From contig NZ_RJVJ01000003.1 in assembly GCF_003751605.1 (NCBI RefSeq), forward strand, positions 558,001 to 622,000: DNA of 64,000 nt, in the 5' to 3' direction. Within the stretch, counting starts at the first letter, position 1, and each line of letters begins with the position of its first letter. The position numbers and the translations under genes were made by a program. The notes beneath the pieces are model-generated. The model was not told the DNA's origin. It made no database searches and saw only the letters and a program-made list of their open reading frames with translations. The stretch is from Kitasatospora cineracea (lineage in GTDB: Bacteria > Actinomycetota > Actinomycetes > Streptomycetales > Streptomycetaceae). Shown piece after piece: positions 40,410-49,174 of the stretch.

Positions 40410-41963
40410 TTGACCGTCCACACCTGGCTGCGCCGCGCCCGGCGCACCCTGCTCGCGGTCGGCGCCACCACGGCCCTGACCGCCGCGCTGATCGCCGGCA
40501 CCGAGACGGCCTCCCAGGCCGCCACCCAGGGCCCGTGCGACCTCTACGCCTCCGGCGGAACGCCCTGCGTGGCGGCCCACTCCACCACCCGGGCCCTGTA
40601 CGGCGGGTACGGCGGCGCGCTCTACCAGGTCCGCCGGGCCTCCGACGGCGCGACCAAGGACATCGGCGTCCTGAGCACCGGCGGCTACGCGAACGCCGCC
40701 GCCCAGGACTCCTTCTGCGCCGGCACCACCTGCGTCATCACCGTCATCTACGACCAGTCCGGCCGCGGCAACAGCCTCACCCAGGCCCCCGCCGGCGGCG
40801 CCGCGGGCGGCCCCGACAACCTCGCCCCGGCCACCGCCGCCCCCGTCACCGTCGCCGGGCACAAGGCGTACGGCGTCTACGTGGCCGCCGGCACCGGCTA
40901 CCGCAACAACAAGACCAACGGCATCGCCACCGGCGACCAGCCCGAGGGCATGTACGCCGTCCTCGACGGCACCCACTTCGGCGGCGGCTGCTGCTTCGAC
41001 TACGGCAACGCCGAGACCAACAACCTCGACACCGGCAACGGCCACATGGAGGCCATCTACTTCGGCGACAGCACCATCTGGGGCTCCGGCACCGGCAAGG
41101 GCCCCTGGGTGATGGCCGACCTGGAGAACGGCCTGTTCTCCGGCGTCAACGCGGGCTACAACGCGGGCGACCCGAGCGTCAGCCACCGCTTCCTGACCGC
41201 CATGGTCAAGGGCGCCCCCAACCTGTGGGCGATCAAGGCCGGCAACGCCCAGTCCGGCGGCCTGTCCACGTACTACAACGGCGTCCGCCCGAACGTCTCC
41301 GGCTACAACCCGATGCACAAGGAGGGCGCGATCATCCTCGGCATCGGCGGCGACAACAGCAAGTCCTCCAGCGGCACCTTCTACGAGGGCGTCATGACCT
41401 CCGGCTACCCCACCGACGCCACCGACAACGCCGTGCAGGCCAACCTCAACGCCGTCAACTACCAGGCCGCAGCCGTCACTTCGAGCAACCTGGCGGTCGG
41501 CTCCCGGGTTTCGCTGAAGGCCACCACCGCCTGCTGCACCGGCGACTACCTGCGGCACAACGCCGACAGCACCGTGGCGATCTCCCCGCTCAGCTCCGCC
41601 AGCTCCGCCGCCGACCGCACCGACGCCACCTGGATCGTCCGCTCCGGCCTCGCCAACAGCGCCTGCCTGACCTTCGAGTCGGCCGCCGCCCCCGGCCAGT
41701 ACCTGCGCCACTACGGCTTCCAACTGCACACCGCGGCCGGTGACGGCACCGCCGTGTTCAACCAGGACGCGACCTTCTGCCCGCAGGCCGGCCACAGCGG
41801 ACAGGGCTTCTCCTTCCAGTCCGCCAACTACCCCAACCGCTTCATCCGCCACTACGCCTACACCGGCTACGTCGCCGGTGACGGCGTCGGCGGCAACACC
41901 TGGGACAACGCCGCCAGCTGGAGCGAGGACACCTCCTGGCTCGCCGCCACCCCGCTGTCCTGA
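40410..41963 (+). CDS. Secreted GH54 alpha-L-arabinofuranosidase with CBM42
   Basis: A 517-residue exported enzyme. The TTG at 40410 is chosen as start because AGGAG lies 7 nt upstream and a signal peptide follows at once (basic RRARRT, hydrophobic core, cleavage near SQA-ATQ). The catalytic part (about 40-355) begins PCDLYASGGTPCVAAHSTTR and contains GGCCFDYGNAETNN, as in GH54 AbfB enzymes. The C-terminal part, from about 365, is an arabinose-binding CBM42 (LRHY/FIRHYAY repeats). It should release arabinose from arabinoxylan or arabinan outside the cell. LacI-type operators upstream point to sugar induction. Confidence 0.9.
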   Translation: MTVHTWLRRARRTLLAVGATTALTAALIAGTETASQAATQGPCDLYASGGTPCVAAHSTTRALYGGYGGALYQVRRASDGATKDIGVLSTGGYANAAAQDSFCAGTTCVITVIYDQSGRGNSLTQAPAGGAAGGPDNLAPATAAPVTVAGHKAYGVYVAAGTGYRNNKTNGIATGDQPEGMYAVLDGTHFGGGCCFDYGNAETNNLDTGNGHMEAIYFGDSTIWGSGTGKGPWVMADLENGLFSGVNAGYNAGDPSVSHRFLTAMVKGAPNLWAIKAGNAQSGGLSTYYNGVRPNVSGYNPMHKEGAIILGIGGDNSKSSSGTFYEGVMTSGYPTDATDNAVQANLNAVNYQAAAVTSSNLAVGSRVSLKATTACCTGDYLRHNADSTVAISPLSSASSAADRTDATWIVRSGLANSACLTFESAAAPGQYLRHYGFQLHTAAGDGTAVFNQDATFCPQAGHSGQGFSFQSANYPNRFIRHYAYTGYVAGDGVGGNTWDNAASWSEDTSWLAATPLS

Positions 41964-41981
41964 CCCACCCGCACCCCCGAC

Positions 41982-42029
41982 GCGCCGCCCCGCCCCGCCG
42001 GACCCGACACCGGCGCCGCGGGGCGGCGC
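41982..42029. terminator. Hairpin between convergent GH54 and aldo/keto reductase genes
   Basis: GCGCCGCCCCG (41982-41992) pairs perfectly with CGGGGCGGCGC (42019-42029). It sits between two convergent genes and can serve both. Confidence 0.6.
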
Positions 42030-42040
42030 ACCGCGATCCC

Positions 42041-43170
42041 TCAGCCCGTGCTCCCCGTCCCCCGGGCCGTGCTCCCCGTCCCCCGGGCCGTGCTTTCGGC
42101 CCCGGCGCGGTGCAGCGCGTCGAGCCGGTCGAGCTCGGCCGCGGACAGCCGCAGCGCACCCGCCGCGACGTTGGCGGCGAGGTGGGCGGGGTCCCCGGTG
42201 CCGGGGATGGCCAGCACGTGCGGGCCGCGGTGCAGCGTCCAGGCGATCCGGACCTGCGCGGGGGAGACCCCGTGCGCACGGGCCACTTCGAGGACCGCCG
42301 GGTGCTCCCCGCGCCCGGCCGCCCCGTGCTGCCGGCCGTCGGCGGCGATCGCGTAGAACGGCACGAAGGCGACGCCCCGCGCCCGGCAGAGCCCGACGAA
42401 CGCGTCCTGCTCGGGCCGGACCCCGAGGCCGTACATGTTCTGCACGCACACCACGGGCGCGATGGCCTGCGCCTCGTCCAGGTGGTGCGGCAGGACGTTG
42501 GACAGGCCCAGGTGCCGGACCAGCCCGGCCGTCCGCAGCTCGGCCAGCGCGCCGAACCGCTCGGCGACCGAGCCCGCGCCCACGACCCGGAGGTTCACCA
42601 GGTCCAGGTGGTCGCGGCCGAGCTGGCGCAGGTTCTCCTCCACCAGCCCGCGCAACCGGTCCGGCCCGGCGTGCGGCAGCCACGCCCCCGACGGGTCGCG
42701 CGGCTGCCCGACCTTGGTGGCGATCACCAGGTCCTCGGGGTAGGGCGCCAGCGCACGGTTGATCAGCTCGTTGGCCGAGTGCAGCGGCGAGAAGTAGAAG
42801 GCGGCGGTGTCGATGTGGTTCACGCCGAGCTCGACGGCCCGGCGCAGCACGCCGAGCGCCTGCGCCCGGTCGCGCGGGACGGCGCCGGACACCAGGCCCT
42901 GCCCGGCCGATCTTGCCGGGCGCGCGCCGCCGGGCATCCCGGCTGGAAGCACCGGCGAAACACCCAAGTACACCCAGTACGAGGGCGTTCCGCCGGCACT
43001 CCCAGCCGGGCGCCCAACGACGCGCGCCGATCCGACAAGATCGACCGGACAGGGCCTGGTGCCGGGCCGGTCTGGGCCAGGCGCATCGCGCCGAAGCCGA
43101 TCCGGCGCACCGTCAGGTCGCCCAGGGTCCAACTGCCCGCCGCCGCGGCGGTGATGGTCTGCGAGGTCAT
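42041..43170 (-). pseudogene. Aldo/keto reductase, interrupted by a 170-bp palindromic element
   Basis: The start at 43170 gives a normal aldo/keto reductase N-terminus (LGDLTVRRIGFGAMRLAQTG). Family sequence resumes in another frame with AVPRDRAQALGVLRRAVELG, VNHIDTAAFYFSP (catalytic Asp and Tyr), and later NLYGLG-like and IPGTGDPAHL motifs. Between them lies the element at 42891-43060. Deleting exactly those 170 bp joins the halves in frame as AQTGPA-SGAVPRD, so this was a working gene. As it stands, translation from the true start ends after about 116 residues. The C-terminus carries two copies of a 21-bp repeat (42048-42089). Its divergent neighbour is an ArsR-type regulator. Confidence 0.85.
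42891..43060. mobile_element. 170-bp near-palindromic MITE-like element
   Basis: The outer 25 bp (42891-42915, starting ACCAGGCCCTG) match the reverse complement of 43036-43060 at 23 of 25 positions. Similarity continues inward for most of both arms, so the whole element can fold into one long hairpin with a loop near 42965-42980 (AAGTACACCCAGTAC). Most arm differences are transitions that keep G-U pairing in RNA. No transposase is encoded and no clear target duplication flanks it. Confidence 0.75.
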
Positions 43171-43209
43171 GCCGGGAATGATCGGCGGGCCGCTACAGTG
43201 GCGGCCACC

Positions 43210-43229
43210 GATTCGGGGATGCCCGAATC
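43210..43229. promoter_or_regulatory. Inverted repeat upstream of ArsR-type regulator
   Basis: GATTCGGG-GATG-CCCGAATC, perfect 8-bp arms, 20 bp before the regulator ATG and between it and the divergent reductase gene. Probable autoregulatory operator. Confidence 0.5.
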
Positions 43230-43249
43230 CTCGAGGAACGGGGGCCGCG

Positions 43250-44233
43250 ATGGCCGAACTGGCCCTCCCGGCGGGCGACCTGGCCCGGATCCGGTTCGCC
43301 GTCTCGCCGATGTGGCAGGTCGTCAGCAGCTTCCGGCTGCTGCGTGCGGGCACCGCGGACCGGGTCCACCGGCGCTGGCTCGACCAGGTGCGTCCCCGCA
43401 CGGCCGCCGCCGGACTCGACCGCGGCTGGCTCGCCGAACTGATCCCGCCCGCCGGGTCGTACGCCCCCGACTTCCTCACCCCCGCCCCCGCCACCCCGGC
43501 CCCGACCCTGGAGCAGGAACTCGCCGCGCTCACCGCCGCCCCCGCCGACCGGGTCCGCGCCGACCTCGACCACCTCCGCCACCACCAGGGCCCGCCCGGC
43601 CCCCGGGCCCGCGCCCTGCACGCCGACCCGCCCGCCGCGCTGCCCCGCCTCGCCCAGGAGATCCGCGCCTACTGGGAATCGGCCCTCGCCCCGTACTGGC
43701 CGCGCATCCGCGCCCTGCTGGACGCCGACGTCTTCCACCGCACCCGGCAGCTCGCCCGGCACGGCACCGGCCGCACCCTCAACACCCTGCACCCCCAGAT
43801 CAGTTGGGACGGCCGCACGCTGCACCTGGCCCGCCGGGCCCGGACCCTGGCCGGCCACACCCCGGGCACCGGGCTGCTGCTGGTCCCCACCGCCTTCAAG
43901 GGTCCCGGCCTGTCCACCCGGATCTCCCCGCCGGACCCGCCCCAACTCGCCTACCGGGCCCGCGCCGTCGGCGACCTGTGGCAGCCGCGCGGCCGCACCG
44001 CCGCCGCCACCGCCGCCGTCCTGGGCCGCGCCCGCGCCCTGCTGCTGGCCGAACTCGACACCCCCGCCACCACCACCGAACTCGCCCACCGCACCGGCCT
44101 GTCCCCGGCCCACGTCTCGCAGAACCTCACCGCCCTGCGCGACGCGGGCTTCGTCACCGCCCACCGCACCGGCCGCAGCGTCCTGTACGCCCGCACCGCC
44201 GTCGCGGAAGCGGTGCTCGACGCGGGCCGCTGA
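43250..44233 (+). CDS. ArsR-like winged-helix regulator with large N-terminal domain
   Basis: A 327-residue protein. The C-terminal 70 residues are an ArsR-type helix-turn-helix (TTTELAHRTGLSPAHVSQNL, then DAGFVTAHRTGRSVLY). The N-terminal 240 residues match the uncharacterised domain often fused to such HTHs in Streptomyces (FAVSPMWQVVSSFRLLRAG near the start). The ATG at 43250 follows CGAGGAACGGGGG. It is divergent from the aldo/keto reductase, the likely target gene. Ligand unknown. Confidence 0.8.
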   Translation: MAELALPAGDLARIRFAVSPMWQVVSSFRLLRAGTADRVHRRWLDQVRPRTAAAGLDRGWLAELIPPAGSYAPDFLTPAPATPAPTLEQELAALTAAPADRVRADLDHLRHHQGPPGPRARALHADPPAALPRLAQEIRAYWESALAPYWPRIRALLDADVFHRTRQLARHGTGRTLNTLHPQISWDGRTLHLARRARTLAGHTPGTGLLLVPTAFKGPGLSTRISPPDPPQLAYRARAVGDLWQPRGRTAAATAAVLGRARALLLAELDTPATTTELAHRTGLSPAHVSQNLTALRDAGFVTAHRTGRSVLYARTAVAEAVLDAGR

Positions 44234-44299
44234 GGCCCGGCACCGGCCGGAACGCTACCGCCCGCCCCGCCCCGCCCGCCCCGCCCCGACGACGTCGGC

Positions 44300-44419
44300 T
44301 CAGCCGGGGCCGTCCTCCCCCTCCTGCTCGCTGCGGGAGCCCGCCCGGGCCGCCGCGAGGAAGACGGCCAGTGCCGTCACCGGGCAGGCCAGCACGAGGC
44401 CCAGCAGGACGTAGCGCAC
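44300..44419 (-). CDS. Small single-span membrane protein (39 aa)
   Basis: Starts at the GTG at 44419, 6-7 nt after a strong GAAGGAGGGGG ribosome-binding site. It encodes one hydrophobic helix (YVLLGLVLACPVTALAVFLA) and a charged tail (SRSEQEGEDGPG). The strong Shine-Dalgarno sequence is the main reason to believe it. Function unknown. It lies downstream of the MarR gene on the same strand and could be co-transcribed. Confidence 0.55.
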   Translation of the reverse strand: MRYVLLGLVLACPVTALAVFLAAARAGSRSEQEGEDGPG

Positions 44420-44492
44420 GACGACCCCCTCCTTCTGTTCACGAACCCTTTCGGCGCGAAGGGCCGTCAACCTGACCCCGGCGGGCGGACTT

Positions 44493-45011
44493 TCACCCGT
44501 CGGTGTCATCACCGCCGTCGCTGCTGCCGCCGCCGCCGCTGCCGCTGCCGCCGCTGCCGTCGGCGACCGCGCTCCGGATCCGCCCGAGCAGCACGCGCAG
44601 CTGCTCGCGCTCGGCGCCGCCGAGCGCGCCGGTCGCGACGGCGAGCGCGGCCCGGTCGAGCTCCTCGGCCTCGCGGTGGCGCCGCTCGCCCTCCGGGGTG
44701 AGGGTCAGCAGGAAGGCGCGCCGGTCGGTGGGGTGCCGGACGCGTGCGAGCAGGCCGTCGCGTTCGAGGCTGTCGACGATCGTGGTGGTGGTGCGGGGGG
44801 CGTTGCCCACGTGCTCGGCGAGGTCGCGCATCCGCAGCGGGCCGTCCGCGAGGGCGAGGACACGCAGGGTGCGCAGCCGGGCGACCGAGGCGCCGTGCTC
44901 GCGCAGCCGGCCGTCCACGAAGGTGCGCACCCGGTGGGTGGTGTCGAAGAGTTCGTCGATCAGGACGTCGCTGCTGCCGAACCGTTGCCGCGGCGCCGCT
45001 TCCTCTGCCAT
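44493..45011 (-). CDS. MarR-family regulator of the divergent MFS exporter
   Basis: A 172-residue protein with the MarR winged helix (MRDLAEHVGNAPRTTTTIVD, wing VRHPTDRRAFLLTLTPEG). The start is the ATG at 45011, preceded by GGGGAAGG; the open frame continues to 45098 without family sequence. The C-terminus is an unusual Gly/Ser/Asp-rich tail (GGSGSGGGGSSDGGDD). It is divergent from an EmrB/QacA-type exporter, with a long palindrome between, so it most likely represses that exporter. Confidence 0.88.
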   Translation of the reverse strand: MAEEAAPRQRFGSSDVLIDELFDTTHRVRTFVDGRLREHGASVARLRTLRVLALADGPLRMRDLAEHVGNAPRTTTTIVDSLERDGLLARVRHPTDRRAFLLTLTPEGERRHREAEELDRAALAVATGALGGAEREQLRVLLGRIRSAVADGSGGSGSGGGGSSDGGDDTDG

Positions 45012-45084
45012 GCCGTGCCTTCCCCATCCTGTTGCGGGATCCCGGGTGGGATCCGGTCGTCCGCGCCGGGCCGAAACAGACTTT

Positions 45085-45113
45085 CTGAGCATACTCATAC
45101 TGAGTATGCTCAG
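45085..45113. promoter_or_regulatory. 29-bp MarR operator overlapping exporter promoter
   Basis: CTGAGCATACTCA and TGAGTATGCTCAG are perfect 13-bp inverted arms with TAC between. The second arm contains TATGCT, a plausible -10 box, ending 8 nt before the exporter ATG. A bound repressor would cover the promoter completely. Confidence 0.75.
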
Positions 45114-45118
45114 CTTCT

Positions 45119-46573
45119 ATGAGCACCCGCCTGGGCCAGCGCCGTGTCGTGCCCATCATGGCTGTCCTGACCACCTTCATCTGCATCGTCGACGGTGCGA
45201 TCACCACCGTCGCCCTCCCCAGCATCGCCCGGCAGTTCGACCTGACCCCGGCCGCCCTCACCGGCGTCGTCGTGGTCTACCCGGTCTGCCTGGGCATGAT
45301 GATCCCCGCCTCCGCCTGGCTGGTGGAACGCTACGGCGGCCGCCGCCTGATGCTGCTGTCCCTGTCCGCCTTCACCGCCGCCAGCGGCCTGTGCGGCGCC
45401 GCCCCGGACCTGACCGCCCTGGTCGGCGCCCGCGCCCTGCAGGGCCTGGCCGCCGGCCTGCTCATGCCGACCTCGCAGGCCCTGCTCTTCCGCACCTTCA
45501 GCCAGGCCGAACAGGTCCGGCTGTCCCGGCTGATGGTCATCCCGCAGCAGATCGCCCCCGCGATCGCCCCGCTGCTCGGCGGCCTGCTGGTCACCGGCCT
45601 GTCCTGGCGCTGGGTGTTCTACGTCAACGTGCCCTTCGGCGCGGCGGCGGTGCTGTTCGGCGCGCTCTTCCTGGCCGAGCACCGCGACCACGCCGCCGGC
45701 CGCCTCGACCTGCCCGGCCTGCTGCTGTGCGGCGCGGGCACCGCCGCCCTGATGTACGGCGTCTGCGCGGGCCCGGACCTCGGCTGGACGGGGCCGCCGG
45801 TGCTCGGCGCCCTGACCGCCGGCGCCGTGCTGCTCGCGGTCGCCGTCCGGCACCAACTCCGCACGCCCGAACCGATCCTGCGCCTGCGCCTGTTCCGCGA
45901 CCGGCTGTTCCGCGACACCAACCTGATCAGCCTGGTCGGCTACGTCCCGATGATGGGCGCGATGTTCCTCGGCCCGATCTTCATCCAGGAGGCCCGCGGC
46001 GGCAGCGCGCTGGAGAGCGGCAGCACCACCTTCACCGAGGCGTTCGGCGTCCTGGTGACGATGCAGCTGGTCGGCGCGGTCTACCACCGGGTCGGACCGC
46101 GTCTGATCATCGGCACCGGCCTGCTGGGCGTCGCCGCCGTGATGGTGCTGTTCGCCACCGCCGGCCCCGACACCGGCCTGTGGACCTTCCGCTGCTACAT
46201 GTTCCTGCTCGGCCTGGCCATGGGCGGGGTCTTCATCCCGACCACCATCGCCTCGTTCAGCACCGTCGCCCGCCCGGACGTCGCCCACGCCGCCACCCTC
46301 AACACCGTGGTCCGGCAGACCGGCAGCGCCCTCGCCCCCGCCGTCGTCACCTCGGTGCTGGTGTTCGGCGCGACCGGCCAGGAGCGGGTCCACCCGCCGC
46401 TGGCCGCCTACCAGCTCAGCTACTACGTCCTGGCCGCCGTCGCCCTCGTCGCCGCGCTCTTCGCCTTCACCGTGCCCGACGGCCCCGCCCGCACCACCGC
46501 ACCGGCCCCCCGCCCCGCCCGCCGCTCCGCCCGCCGCTCCGACGCCGACCGCCCCCGCCAGCGGATCGGCTGA
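45119..46573 (+). CDS. MFS drug exporter (DHA2, EmrB/QacA-like)
   Basis: A 484-residue protein with about 14 hydrophobic segments. The 14-span family motifs are ICIVDGAITTVALPSIARQ near the N-terminus (motif D1) and RWVFYVNVPFG in the middle. It should export lipophilic drugs using the proton gradient. The ATG at 45119 has no Shine-Dalgarno sequence and sits 8 nt after a -10-like box, suggesting a leaderless message. The C-terminus is a short Arg/Pro-rich tail. Controlled by the divergent MarR protein. Confidence 0.9.
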   Translation: MSTRLGQRRVVPIMAVLTTFICIVDGAITTVALPSIARQFDLTPAALTGVVVVYPVCLGMMIPASAWLVERYGGRRLMLLSLSAFTAASGLCGAAPDLTALVGARALQGLAAGLLMPTSQALLFRTFSQAEQVRLSRLMVIPQQIAPAIAPLLGGLLVTGLSWRWVFYVNVPFGAAAVLFGALFLAEHRDHAAGRLDLPGLLLCGAGTAALMYGVCAGPDLGWTGPPVLGALTAGAVLLAVAVRHQLRTPEPILRLRLFRDRLFRDTNLISLVGYVPMMGAMFLGPIFIQEARGGSALESGSTTFTEAFGVLVTMQLVGAVYHRVGPRLIIGTGLLGVAAVMVLFATAGPDTGLWTFRCYMFLLGLAMGGVFIPTTIASFSTVARPDVAHAATLNTVVRQTGSALAPAVVTSVLVFGATGQERVHPPLAAYQLSYYVLAAVALVAALFAFTVPDGPARTTAPAPRPARRSARRSDADRPRQRIG

Positions 46574-46980
46574 CCGGCCGCCGGCAGATCGGCCGACCGG
46601 CTGCCCGCGCGCCGCGCCACCGGCCGTCCGCAGGCTGCGCCACCGCCCGTGCCCGCCGCGCCACGGGCTGCGCCCGCTGCGCCCCACTGCGCTCCGACGA
46701 GTGGCGCAGCCCGCCCCGGCGGCCGGTCGCCGGGGGTGCCCCGGGGCGTCCGCCGGGGGCGCACGGCCGTCGCCGACGCGCGGGGCACACACCGGAACCC
46801 CACAAGCGGCGGTGGTGATTCCGTGCGCCCCTGGCGGGCGCCGCGCGCCGAACGGACGATGGCTCACGCCCCTGACGGACCGTCAGAAACCGGTGCGCCG
46901 GGGCCCGGCCGGGGCCCGCCCGGCCGTCCTGCGCCAGGTCCGCCGACCGGCGGGCCCGGGCACCTCCCGGAAGGACGTCC
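46574..46980. other. Intergenic region with hairpin
   Basis: About 400 bp between the exporter and the metalloprotease. CGGGCTGCGCC (46664-46674) and GGCGCAGCCCG (46703-46713) are perfect 11-bp inverted arms, a likely terminator of the exporter gene. Short copies of GGCTGCGCCA recur nearby. From 46800 on, nothing definite is seen except GGAAGGA before the protease start. Confidence 0.45.
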
Positions 46981-48540
46981 ATGTCACACCGGTCCACCAC
47001 CCTGCTCCGCCTGCTGGTGCCGGCGGCGCTCGCCGCGGGCGCGCTCGTCCCGCTCTCCGCGGGCGTCGCCTCCGCCGCCCAGCCGATCTGCCTGAGCGGG
47101 AACCTCCAGTTCGACTACCAGTCCGCCGAGGCGGGCACCACCAAGCCGACCCTGACCCGGGCCGCCCGCAACGCCTCGGTCGAACTCTGGGGCCGGGAGA
47201 AGTCGACCGACACCGACCACAAGCTCAACACCGACACCCAGCTCACCGGCGCGGCGGACGGCTCGTTCAACCTCTGCTACACCCCGGTCGGCACCACCGC
47301 GATGGACCACCTGTTCGTGCGCTTCGCCACCCGCAGCAACCAGGTCTGGCGGGTCGCCGACGCCACCGGCACGGTCTACACCTACGACACGCCCACCCAG
47401 AGCAACATATCCACCAGCCTCGCCCTCGGCACCGTCAAACCCGCCACCGCCGCCCGCGCCTGGCACGCCTTCGACACCGTCAACCTGCTCTGGTCGCACC
47501 GGGCCAACTCCACCACCCCGTGCTGGACCGCCGCCGAGGCCAACGCCGCGACCTGCACCACCCTCACCGTCCGTTGGCAGTCCGGCTCCACCGACGGCCC
47601 CTGGTACGACCTGTCCAACACCGTGCACCTGGCCGACGCCGACCCGGACTCCGAGCACACCGTGCTCCACGAATCGGGCCACTTCTTCCAGAACCGGCTG
47701 TACAACAGCACCTTCCCGACCGTCACCAACTGCAGCCCGCACTACATCCAGGCGGTCTCCTCCGCCACCTGCGCCTGGACCGAGGGCTTCGCCGACTCCG
47801 CGGCCGCCTACCTGCTCGGCGACCAGCGCTACGTGTGGTCGGACGGCTCCTCCTACCCGTTCACCCCCGCCGCGGGCTGGCAGACCGGTGACCAGGTGCA
47901 GGGCAACGTGGACGGCGCGCTGCTCCGGCTCTGGAACCAGGTCGACGGCAGCTGGGACCGCACCGTCGCCACTCTCGCCTCCCACACGCCCGCCACCTTC
48001 GCCGACTGGTTCAAGAACGTCCGCCCGACCGCCGTCCCGCCGCTGTCCACCACCGGCACCGCACTGACCGCCCTGGACACCAACGCCATCAACTACGGCC
48101 CCACCGTGGTCGGCGACAACGCCTACCACGCCCTCAGCAACGGCGGCGGCGTCGCCCTCCAGCGCGGCGGCACCTGCAGCGGCAGCATCCCCTCGGTGGC
48201 CGAGTTCGCCGCCCTGGACACCACCCGGGCCTCGCAGCGCTGGAAGTTCACCGCCAACGGCGACGGCACCGTCCGGATCTACGACAGCTGCCTGATCCCG
48301 CTCTACCTCACCGCCCCCACCACCGCGGGCGGCCAGATCTCCCTCACCGCCGTCAACCTCGGCGCCGCCAACCAGAAGTGGCAGGTGACCCAGAACTCCT
48401 CCGGCACCTACACCCTCACCAACCCGGCCACCGGCTTCGCCCTGGACGGCAACGCGACCGCGGGCCAGGCCGTCACCGCCAACACCGCCTCGGCCGCCTC
48501 GGCCGGCCAGAACTGGGCGTCGGTCTTCTCCATCTCCTGA
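46981..48540 (+). CDS. Secreted HESGH zinc metalloprotease-like protein with ricin-type lectin domain
   Basis: A 519-residue protein with a Sec signal (cleavage near ASA-AQP, residue 33). Residues about 35-370 contain a zinc motif His230-Glu231-Ser-Gly-His234 and, about 34 residues on, Glu268 in TEGFADS, a gluzincin-like arrangement of HExxH plus a downstream glutamate. The C-terminal 130 residues form a ricin-type trefoil (QRWKF, NQKWQV and QNWASVF repeats) expected to bind sugar. It should be an extracellular peptidase that targets glycosylated substrates; the exact peptidase family is uncertain. GGAAGGACG precedes the ATG. Confidence 0.8.
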   Translation: MSHRSTTLLRLLVPAALAAGALVPLSAGVASAAQPICLSGNLQFDYQSAEAGTTKPTLTRAARNASVELWGREKSTDTDHKLNTDTQLTGAADGSFNLCYTPVGTTAMDHLFVRFATRSNQVWRVADATGTVYTYDTPTQSNISTSLALGTVKPATAARAWHAFDTVNLLWSHRANSTTPCWTAAEANAATCTTLTVRWQSGSTDGPWYDLSNTVHLADADPDSEHTVLHESGHFFQNRLYNSTFPTVTNCSPHYIQAVSSATCAWTEGFADSAAAYLLGDQRYVWSDGSSYPFTPAAGWQTGDQVQGNVDGALLRLWNQVDGSWDRTVATLASHTPATFADWFKNVRPTAVPPLSTTGTALTALDTNAINYGPTVVGDNAYHALSNGGGVALQRGGTCSGSIPSVAEFAALDTTRASQRWKFTANGDGTVRIYDSCLIPLYLTAPTTAGGQISLTAVNLGAANQKWQVTQNSSGTYTLTNPATGFALDGNATAGQAVTANTASAASAGQNWASVFSIS

Positions 48541-48585
48541 CCCCGCCCCGCCCCGCCCCACCCCGCAGCCACCCCGCAGCGACCC

Positions 48586-48632
48586 GCCCGGGCCCCGGGG
48601 CCGGACACACCGTCCGGTCCCGGGGCCCGGGC
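48586..48632. terminator. Strong bidirectional hairpin terminator
   Basis: Arms of 21 bp (48586-48606 and 48612-48632) match except for one G-U-compatible position, with a 5-nt loop ACACC. It lies between the convergent metalloprotease and SRPBCC genes. Confidence 0.75.
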
Positions 48633-48651
48633 GCGTTGCCCCGCGGCCGGG

Positions 48652-49107
48652 TCACGGGCGGGCCAGCCCGTGGCGGGCCTCCACCGCCGCGACGGTCTTC
48701 CGCAGCGCGCCCCCCAGCAGGCCCTTGCCGACGCCGCCCAGCAGCAGGCCGGTGACCCGGCCCTTGAGGTTCTTGCCCTCGCGGACCACCACGACGTCCA
48801 GCCGGGTCGTCCCGTCGGGCAGCGGCGTGAAGGTGTAGGTGTGCCCCGAGGCGCCGCCCCAGACGTTGGAGTCGACCGTGGTCATCACCACCCGGTGCGG
48901 GTCGGACCAGTCGTAGTGCAGCCGCTCCCAGACGCCGCCCGAACCCTCGGTGACGTCGGCGCGGCCGGGGCCCTCCGCGTGGACCCGCAGCGACTCGTCG
49001 GCGCTGTTCGGGAACAACTCCCGGCGGCCCGGGCCGAAATCGGTCAGGCACGCCACGAACTGCTCCGGGGTGGCCGACGTCCGCTCGGTGAAGTGGATGG
49101 TTGCCAT
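48652..49107 (-). CDS. SRPBCC (START-like) family protein
   Basis: A 151-residue protein with the START/polyketide-cyclase-like fold pattern: an N-terminal strand (IHFTERTSATPEQFVACL), a central WERLHYDWSDPHRVVMTTVD and a C-terminal amphipathic helix (ALRKTVAAVEARHG). Such proteins bind hydrophobic ligands; no enzyme activity can be assigned. The ATG at 49107 is preceded by GGAGCG. It is divergent from the VOC-family gene, with a large inverted repeat between them. Confidence 0.8.
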   Translation of the reverse strand: MATIHFTERTSATPEQFVACLTDFGPGRRELFPNSADESLRVHAEGPGRADVTEGSGGVWERLHYDWSDPHRVVMTTVDSNVWGGASGHTYTFTPLPDGTTRLDVVVVREGKNLKGRVTGLLLGGVGKGLLGGALRKTVAAVEARHGLARP

Positions 49108-49174
49108 GGGTCGCTCCTGCGCTGCTCGGATCGGTCGGTCGAACGGGCCCCAGCCTCCCCGGCGACCGCACCCC

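Noticed and set aside
42820-43170. A separate small gene from the first part of the interrupted reductase
   Set aside because: Its second half is simply the palindromic element and out-of-frame reductase sequence; it is a truncated product.
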